10,147 bases of DNA, taken from NCBI GenBank assembly GCA_031288215.1, contig JAITRV010000289.1:1-10147 (forward strand), written 5' to 3'. Shown here piece after piece: positions 6,007-10,147 of this stretch. Origin of the DNA: Spirochaetaceae bacterium (GTDB lineage: Bacteria > Spirochaetota > Spirochaetia > Treponematales > Breznakiellaceae). Position numbers and translations under genes: made by a program. Below the pieces are notes generated by a model. It was given only the letters and a program-made list of their open reading frames with translations, was not told the DNA's origin and did no database searches. Every line of letters begins with the position of its first letter. The stretch's first letter is position 1.

Positions 6007-7374
6007 ATGAAACCACGAGAAGAATTCAGAATTCTTTCCACCACGGCGATCTTAGGGTACGGCTTCCCTCTGGCTTCCTTTGAGGCCGGGATGGCCCGTA
6101 AACCCCATTTAATCGCGGTAGACGCGGGATCCACCGACCCCGGTCCCTATTATCTGGGAGCGGGCCTTTCCTTCACCGACCGGGGGGCGGTGAAGCGGGA
6201 CCTGGAGATCATGCTGAAGGCGGGGATTTCCAACAAAATCCCCGTGGTGATCGGGACCGCCGGCGGTTCCGGGGCGGATGCCCACCTGGACTGGTGCCGG
6301 GCAATCATCGAAGAAATCGCCCGGGAACAGAAGCTCCACTTTACCATGGCGCTGATCCACGCGGAACTGGACAAGGGCTTTATTAAAGAGCAATTCAAGA
6401 AGGGCAGGATCAAGCCCCTGGAGCCGGCCCCGGAACTCACGGAGGCGGAAATCGACGCCACGAGCCGCGTGGTGGCCCAGATGGGCCTGGAACCCTTCCT
6501 GGCTGCCCTGGAGGATAAGGTCGACGTGATCCTCGCGGGCCGCACCTACGATCCCGTCTGCTTTGCCGCCCTTCCCATCAAGGAAGGCTACGACCACGCC
6601 CTCTCCCTCCACCTGGGGAAGATCCTGGAATGCGCCTCCATCTGCGCCAGCCCCGGCAGCGGTTCCGACTGCATGTTCGGCTACATCGGGGAAGACTACT
6701 TCCGGGTGGAACCCCTCAACCCCGCGCGGAAGTGCACCACCCTTTCGGTGGCGGCCCATACCCTCTACGAAAAAACCAACCCCTACATCCTTCCGGGGCC
6801 GGGGGGTCATCTGGACCTCCACGAGACCCAATTTGAGCAGGAAACGGACAACATCGTCCGGGTCCGGGGAACCCGCTTTGTCCCCGGCGCGGTGAACACC
6901 GTGAAACTTGAGGGGGCCAAGCCCATCGGCTTCCGCACCGTATCCATCGCCGGGGCCCGGGACCCCATCATGATCGCCCGAATCGACGCGATCATTGCCG
7001 GGGTCGAAGAACGGGTGGCGGATAATTTCCGGGGCAAACTGGAACACTACCGCCTCCGGTTCAACATCTACGGCCGGGACGGGGTCATGGGGAACCTGGA
7101 GCCCCACCCGTCTCCCGCCGGCGTCCACGAATTGGGGATCATCATCGAGGCCATTGCCGCTACCCAGGAACAGGCGGACACCATCTGCGCCTTTGCCCGG
7201 TCCACCATGCTCCACTACGGCTACGAGGGCCGGCGGTCCACCGCGGGAAACCTGGCCTTCCCCTATTCCCCCAGCGATTTCCATGCCGGGGAAGTCTTTG
7301 TATTCAGTATCTATCACCTCCTGAGCACGGAGGATCCTGCCGCCCTCTTCCGCCGGGAAACGGTGCGGCTCTAA
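6007..7374 (+). CDS. AtuA-like (DUF1446) family protein of unknown function
   Basis: I recognise this 455-residue protein as an acyclic-terpene-utilisation AtuA/DUF1446 family member. Conserved-looking stretches include AVDAGSTDPGPYYLG (37-51), VIGTAGGSGADAHLD (81-95), LAGRTYDPVC (176-185), GPGGHLDLHE (264-273) and FNIYGRDGVMGN (352-363). No signal peptide or membrane segment is seen, so it is probably cytoplasmic. The AtuA name comes from terpene-degrading Pseudomonas; here the operon is for glutamate fermentation, so that role is unlikely to apply. AtuA-family proteins often pair with DUF4387, either fused or adjacent, and a DUF4387 gene follows 12 bases later. AAGGAG six bases before the ATG supports the start. 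Its location between the ammonia-lyase and the hydratase suggests action on mesaconate, citramalate or an assembly factor; this is conjecture. Confidence 0.85.
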   Translation: MKPREEFRILSTTAILGYGFPLASFEAGMARKPHLIAVDAGSTDPGPYYLGAGLSFTDRGAVKRDLEIMLKAGISNKIPVVIGTAGGSGADAHLDWCRAIIEEIAREQKLHFTMALIHAELDKGFIKEQFKKGRIKPLEPAPELTEAEIDATSRVVAQMGLEPFLAALEDKVDVILAGRTYDPVCFAALPIKEGYDHALSLHLGKILECASICASPGSGSDCMFGYIGEDYFRVEPLNPARKCTTLSVAAHTLYEKTNPYILPGPGGHLDLHETQFEQETDNIVRVRGTRFVPGAVNTVKLEGAKPIGFRTVSIAGARDPIMIARIDAIIAGVEERVADNFRGKLEHYRLRFNIYGRDGVMGNLEPHPSPAGVHELGIIIEAIAATQEQADTICAFARSTMLHYGYEGRRSTAGNLAFPYSPSDFHAGEVFVFSIYHLLSTEDPAALFRRETVRL

Positions 7375-7386
7375 TCGGAGGAAGCG

Positions 7387-7704
7387 ATGAAAACGAAACT
7401 ATTAGCGATTACCGACATTATCCGTAGCAAGAATTCCGGCCCCTACGAGCTTACCATGGACATCATGTTTTCCGACTTTGACTGGTACCGGAAAGTCTGC
7501 GCCGCCAAGGTGATAAACGAAACGCTCATCTGCGGTTTGTATAAAATCAAACCCGCGGAGATCATCAACATCATCGAATTTGATCCCGCCAAGGCCATCA
7601 AGGTGACCATCAAGCGGCCGATCTGTTCCGGGGACCCCGGGGAGACCGATGTGTACGGCGCCCAGCAGCACGCACCGTTGCTGGATTTGGAATTTGATCT
7701 GTAG
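7387..7704 (+). CDS. DUF4387 family protein, probable partner of the AtuA-like protein
   Basis: This 105-residue protein has the DUF4387 features RSKNSGPYELTMDIMF (13-28) near the N-terminus and SGDPGETDVYGAQQHAPLL near the C-terminus. Function is unknown. In other bacteria DUF4387 occurs next to, or fused to, AtuA-like proteins, so the two probably form one complex or enzyme; that association is family knowledge recalled without a search. The gene starts 12 bases after the AtuA-like gene with GGAGG five bases before the ATG, and ends eight bases before the next ATG, so it is firmly inside the operon. No membrane or secretion signal is seen. Confidence 0.85.
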   Translation: MKTKLLAITDIIRSKNSGPYELTMDIMFSDFDWYRKVCAAKVINETLICGLYKIKPAEIINIIEFDPAKAIKVTIKRPICSGDPGETDVYGAQQHAPLLDLEFDL

Positions 7705-7712
7705 GAGTTCCC

Positions 7713-8651
7713 ATGCCCCATTCGGATAGGATGCAGAAGAGCCACCTCTACAGCGTGTTTTTCGCCCCCCGGGGCTTTGAACGCATGGCGGACCTGGGAA
7801 GCCTCATCGCCCAGCAGTACCTGAGCCCCTTTGACTCCCTCATCGGCCTTGTGGGGCTGGCGGGGTCGGGGAAGAGCATGATGATCAAGGGCATGTTTCC
7901 GGGGCTGGAACTGGTGAACGACGACAACGGGGTCAACGTGCGGCCCCTGCCCATCCTGGACGTGGGGGAAGAGACCCGGGGCTTTTACAGCGCCCACACC
8001 TACCATCTGGACATCCACTTCGAGGCGGCCTTCACCCAGATGCACATCCTGGCCGAGGCCATCCTGGAAGCGGTCACCCTCGGCAGGCGGGTCATCGTGG
8101 AACACTTCGACCTCATCTATCCCTTCCTGGGCAGGAACGCCCACCTCCTCATCGGCATCGGTGAGGAGGTGATCATCACCCGGCCCACCCTCTTCGGCCC
8201 GGAACCCCAGGACATCGCCGACATTGTGCACAAGTCCCTCCCCCTCCGCCGGATGACCCACAGCGCCGAAGACCTCTGCGAGTACGTGATGCGCAAGCAC
8301 GGCATGACCGAGACCTTCCTTCACTCCGACGTGCGCCACGGCTTCATCTTCAGCTTTCAGGAAAAGCCCCGGTTGCCCCTGAGCCTGGAGGAGGTGGAAC
8401 AGGAGGTCAACCTGATAATAGCCCGGGACATCCCCATCTCCTTCCAGGACGACCTCCACATCCGCATCGGGGACGAGTCCTGGCTTTGCCACGGCCCCCG
8501 GATGCACGTCCACAGCACCGGGGAAATTAAAAAATTCACCCTGAACAAAGAATACCTCACCGAACCCATCACCGGACGGTTCCTCCTGGTCGGGGTCGTG
8601 GGCGATCAGGGCGAACACCGCTTGGGCGATCTCAACAAGATCATCCCATGA
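7713..8651 (+). CDS. P-loop NTPase fused to an AlaRS/ThrRS-like second additional domain
   Basis: The 312-residue protein has two parts. Residues about 40-180 are P-loop-like, with Walker A GLAGSGKS (48-55) and a possible Walker B RVIVEHFD (126-133). Residues about 180-277 resemble the second additional domain (SAD) of alanyl- and threonyl-tRNA synthetases: THSAEDL (182-188), the helix LSLEEVEQEVNLIIARDIPI (223-242), and CHGPRMHVHSTGEIKKF (259-275), similar to the CGGTHV..TGEI and C.GPHV motifs. The catalytic synthetase core and tRNA anticodon parts are absent. The domain order (P-loop first) is opposite to the SAD-containing nucleoside kinases I know of. Function is unknown; phosphorylation or ATP-dependent handling of an amino acid or cofactor is possible. 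It starts eight bases after the DUF4387 gene, with AGGAG five bases before the ATG. Confidence 0.82.
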   Translation: MPHSDRMQKSHLYSVFFAPRGFERMADLGSLIAQQYLSPFDSLIGLVGLAGSGKSMMIKGMFPGLELVNDDNGVNVRPLPILDVGEETRGFYSAHTYHLDIHFEAAFTQMHILAEAILEAVTLGRRVIVEHFDLIYPFLGRNAHLLIGIGEEVIITRPTLFGPEPQDIADIVHKSLPLRRMTHSAEDLCEYVMRKHGMTETFLHSDVRHGFIFSFQEKPRLPLSLEEVEQEVNLIIARDIPISFQDDLHIRIGDESWLCHGPRMHVHSTGEIKKFTLNKEYLTEPITGRFLLVGVVGDQGEHRLGDLNKIIP

Positions 8652-8698
8652 AAGTCCGGGAGGCTTTCTGTGCGGTCAATTTCTTTTCCCTTTGCGAC

Positions 8699-8738
8699 AA
8701 GGAGGAATAGGAGAAATAAAGGAGGAATAGGAGAAATA
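8699..8738 (+). repeat. Perfect 20-bp tandem duplication carrying repeated Shine-Dalgarno motifs
   Basis: AAGGAGGAATAGGAGAAATA occurs twice head to tail with no mismatch (8699-8718 and 8719-8738), ending one base before the hydratase alpha ATG at 8740. Each copy has a full AAGGAGG and a second AGGAG, giving four ribosome-binding motifs. The AGGAG at 8729-8733 is six bases from the ATG and is the best-placed one. The rest of the 88-base gap after 8651 shows no promoter or terminator. Confidence 0.9.
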
Positions 8739-8739
8739 T

Positions 8740-9585
8740 ATGAAGAAAACATCCCCTTCCCTCGAGGCGATTACGGAGGCGGTGGAGCGGCTTTGTATTG
8801 AAGCGAACCGGCATTTGCCGCAGGACGTGCGGCGGGCCCTGCGGGAGGCCCGGGAGAAGGAAACCTGGCCCGGCGCCCGGGACGTGCTGGACAAGATCAT
8901 CGCCAACTTTGAACTCGCGGAAAAGCGGCAGGTCCCGATCTGCCAGGATACGGGCATGGCCTGTGTGTTTCTGGAACTCGGCCGGGACCTGCATATTGAG
9001 GGAGACCTCCAGGCCGCGGTGGACGAGGGGGTTCGCCGGGGTTACCGGAAAGGCTACCTCCGCGGTTCCGTGGTGGCGGACCCTTTGAACCGGGTGAATA
9101 CCGCTGATAATACCCCCGCCCTGGTGTACCTTGACCTGGTACCTGGCGACCGGCTGACCATTACCGTGGCGCCCAAGGGCTTCGGCAGTGAAAACATGAG
9201 CCGGATCAAGATGCTCCGTCCCTCCGACGGCGTCCGGGGGATTATCGACTTCGTGACGGAAACCGCGGAAGAGGCGGGGCCCAACGCCTGTCCCCCCATC
9301 GTGCTGGGGGTCGGCATCGGCGGCAGCTTCGACAAGGCGGCCCTGCTGGCGAAAAAGGCCCTGATCCGCCCTCTGGGGACGGTCCACCCGGATCCCTTCT
9401 ACGGGGAGCTTGAGCGGACCATTTTGGAAAAAGTTAACGCCCTGGGAATCGGCCCCCAGGGCTTCGGCGGGCTGACCACGGCCCTGGCGGTGGCGATAGA
9501 AGCCATGCCTACCCATATCGCCGCCCTTCCCTGCGCGGTGAATATCAACTGCCATGTTACCCGCCACGCGACGGAGGTTTTATAA
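8740..9585 (+). CDS. Class I fumarase-type hydratase, alpha subunit (probable mesaconase)
   Basis: This 281-residue protein is the alpha subunit of a two-subunit, oxygen-sensitive [4Fe-4S] hydro-lyase (class I fumarase/L-tartrate dehydratase family). The three cysteines expected to hold the cluster are Cys68 (VPICQDTG), Cys184 (PNACPP) and Cys271 (NINCHVTRH). KGFGSENMS (146-154) and GIGGSFDKA (192-200) are family motifs, and the length is typical. Class I fumarases are known to hydrate mesaconate as well as fumarate, and dedicated mesaconases belong to this family. Because the operon makes mesaconate, hydration to (S)-citramalate is the likely role, although fumarase or tartrate dehydratase cannot be excluded. 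The ATG follows a duplicated ribosome binding site, and the beta gene starts at the next base after its stop. Confidence 0.92.
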   Translation: MKKTSPSLEAITEAVERLCIEANRHLPQDVRRALREAREKETWPGARDVLDKIIANFELAEKRQVPICQDTGMACVFLELGRDLHIEGDLQAAVDEGVRRGYRKGYLRGSVVADPLNRVNTADNTPALVYLDLVPGDRLTITVAPKGFGSENMSRIKMLRPSDGVRGIIDFVTETAEEAGPNACPPIVLGVGIGGSFDKAALLAKKALIRPLGTVHPDPFYGELERTILEKVNALGIGPQGFGGLTTALAVAIEAMPTHIAALPCAVNINCHVTRHATEVL

Positions 9586-10147
9586 ATGGAACACCGGATA
9601 AGCTTACCCCTGACGAAGGAAAAGGCGGCGAGCCTTGCGGCGGGGGATCAGGTCTACCTTTCGGGCACGGTGTATACCGCCCGGGACGCCGCCCACAAGC
9701 GGCTTATCGAATTGCTGGACGCGGGGCAGCCCCTGCCCTTCCCCTTGGAGGACGCCGTGATCTACTATGTGGGGCCCACGCCGGCGGCGCCGGGACAGAT
9801 CATCGGTTCCGCGGGGCCCACCACCAGTTACCGCATGGACGCCTATGCCCCCCGGCTCCTGGACCTGGGCGTCAGGGGGATGATTGGCAAGGGAAAACGC
9901 TCGGCGGAGGTGGTGGAAGCCATCCAACGGGCCGGGGCGGTGTACTTCGGGGCCATCGGCGGCGCCGGGGCCCTGCTCTCGGAATGTATCAAAGCCGCGG
10001 AGATCATCGCCTTTCCCGACCTGGGCACCGAAGCGGTCCGCCGCCTCCGGGTGGAAGATTTCCCGGTGGTGGTGGTGATCGACCGTCACGGGAACAACCT
10101 CTACCAAAGAGGCAGGGAAACGTATTTAACAAGCAACAAGGAACAAG
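9586..10147 (+). CDS. Class I fumarase-type hydratase, beta subunit (probable mesaconase), cut by window end
   Basis: The frame is open from ATG 9586 to the last base, giving 187 residues with no stop codon; family members are about 185-200 residues, so only a few are likely missing. Family motifs are SGTVYTARDAAHKRL (26-40), VGPTPAAPG (62-70), the substrate-binding GPTTSYRMD (77-85), MIGKGK (99-104) and AIGGAGAL (123-130). It should combine with the alpha subunit to form the active hydratase. GGAGG at 9573-9577 lies within the end of the alpha gene, eight bases before the ATG, and the ATG directly abuts the alpha stop codon, so expression is coupled. In this operon the substrate is probably mesaconate, though the motifs do not separate it from fumarate or tartrate. 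Citramalate lyase genes would be expected beyond the window. Confidence 0.93.
   Translation, partial: MEHRISLPLTKEKAASLAAGDQVYLSGTVYTARDAAHKRLIELLDAGQPLPFPLEDAVIYYVGPTPAAPGQIIGSAGPTTSYRMDAYAPRLLDLGVRGMIGKGKRSAEVVEAIQRAGAVYFGAIGGAGALLSECIKAAEIIAFPDLGTEAVRRLRVEDFPVVVVIDRHGNNLYQRGRETYLTSNKEQ

Noticed and set aside
6007..7374. Terpene degradation role for the AtuA-like protein
   Set aside because: None of the other acyclic terpene utilisation genes (acyl-CoA carboxylase, dehydrogenases) are present, and all neighbours belong to glutamate fermentation.
8648..8710. 20-codon frame starting with an ATGA overlap at the end of the P-loop/SAD gene
   Set aside because: No ribosome binding site, no recognisable sequence features, and it ends within the duplicated ribosome-binding segment; more likely chance.
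1..10147. CRISPR arrays, tRNA or rRNA genes, insertion sequences, attachment sites
   Set aside because: No spaced repeat series, tRNA-like cloverleaf, transposase or terminal inverted repeats were seen; the genes are intact and colinear.

Overview
This window holds most of an anaerobic glutamate-fermentation operon of the methylaspartate (3-methylaspartate/mesaconate) type, with the gene of its probable regulator just upstream. All genes are on the + strand. Coding sequence is GC-rich, with many G/C third positions, while the one long intergenic region is strongly AT-rich around the promoter. The enzyme set (B12-dependent glutamate mutase, methylaspartate ammonia-lyase, oxygen-sensitive two-subunit class I hydratase) indicates a strict anaerobe. 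The proteins resemble clostridial and fusobacterial enzymes, but the base composition and gene set would also suit a Treponema-like spirochaete of gut origin. That placement is a guess; the window has no rRNA or other phylogenetic marker.

Layout. 3-1001: a GntR-type regulator with an unrecognised C-terminal domain. 1002-1375: a 374-bp intergenic region with a probable terminator for the regulator gene, a 16-bp palindrome, a stretch with unusual secondary-structure potential, A-tracts, a TTGACA promoter, and a second palindrome that differs from the first only at one symmetric position pair and lies over the expected transcription start. 1376-4630: glmS, glmL and glmE (glutamate mutase sigma subunit, its MutL/GlmL ATPase partner, and the epsilon subunit), with the gene junctions overlapping. 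4631-4749: a gap with a run of GC-rich hairpins. 4750-5991: mal (methylaspartate ammonia-lyase). 6007-7374 and 7387-7704: an AtuA/DUF1446-family protein and a DUF4387 protein. 7713-8651: a P-loop protein fused to a domain like the second additional domain (SAD) of alanyl/threonyl-tRNA synthetases. 8652-8739: a short gap with a perfect 20-bp tandem duplication carrying repeated Shine-Dalgarno motifs. 8740-9585 and 9586 to the window end: alpha and beta subunits of a class I fumarase-type hydratase, the beta gene running off the window.

How the genes work together. GlmS and GlmE rearrange L-glutamate to (2S,3S)-3-methylaspartate using adenosylcobalamin; GlmL probably maintains or reactivates the mutase. 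Mal removes ammonia to give mesaconate. The class I hydratase is best read as a mesaconase that hydrates mesaconate to (S)-citramalate, although fumarase or tartrate-dehydratase activity cannot be excluded from sequence. Citramalate lyase, which would complete the route to acetate and pyruvate, is not in the window and is expected downstream. The AtuA-like, DUF4387 and P-loop/SAD proteins sit between the ammonia-lyase and the hydratase and have no assigned step in the textbook pathway. They are the main unknowns here. The most informative non-coding signal is the pair of matching palindromes, which fit a GntR-type operator and suggest local control by the neighbouring regulator.
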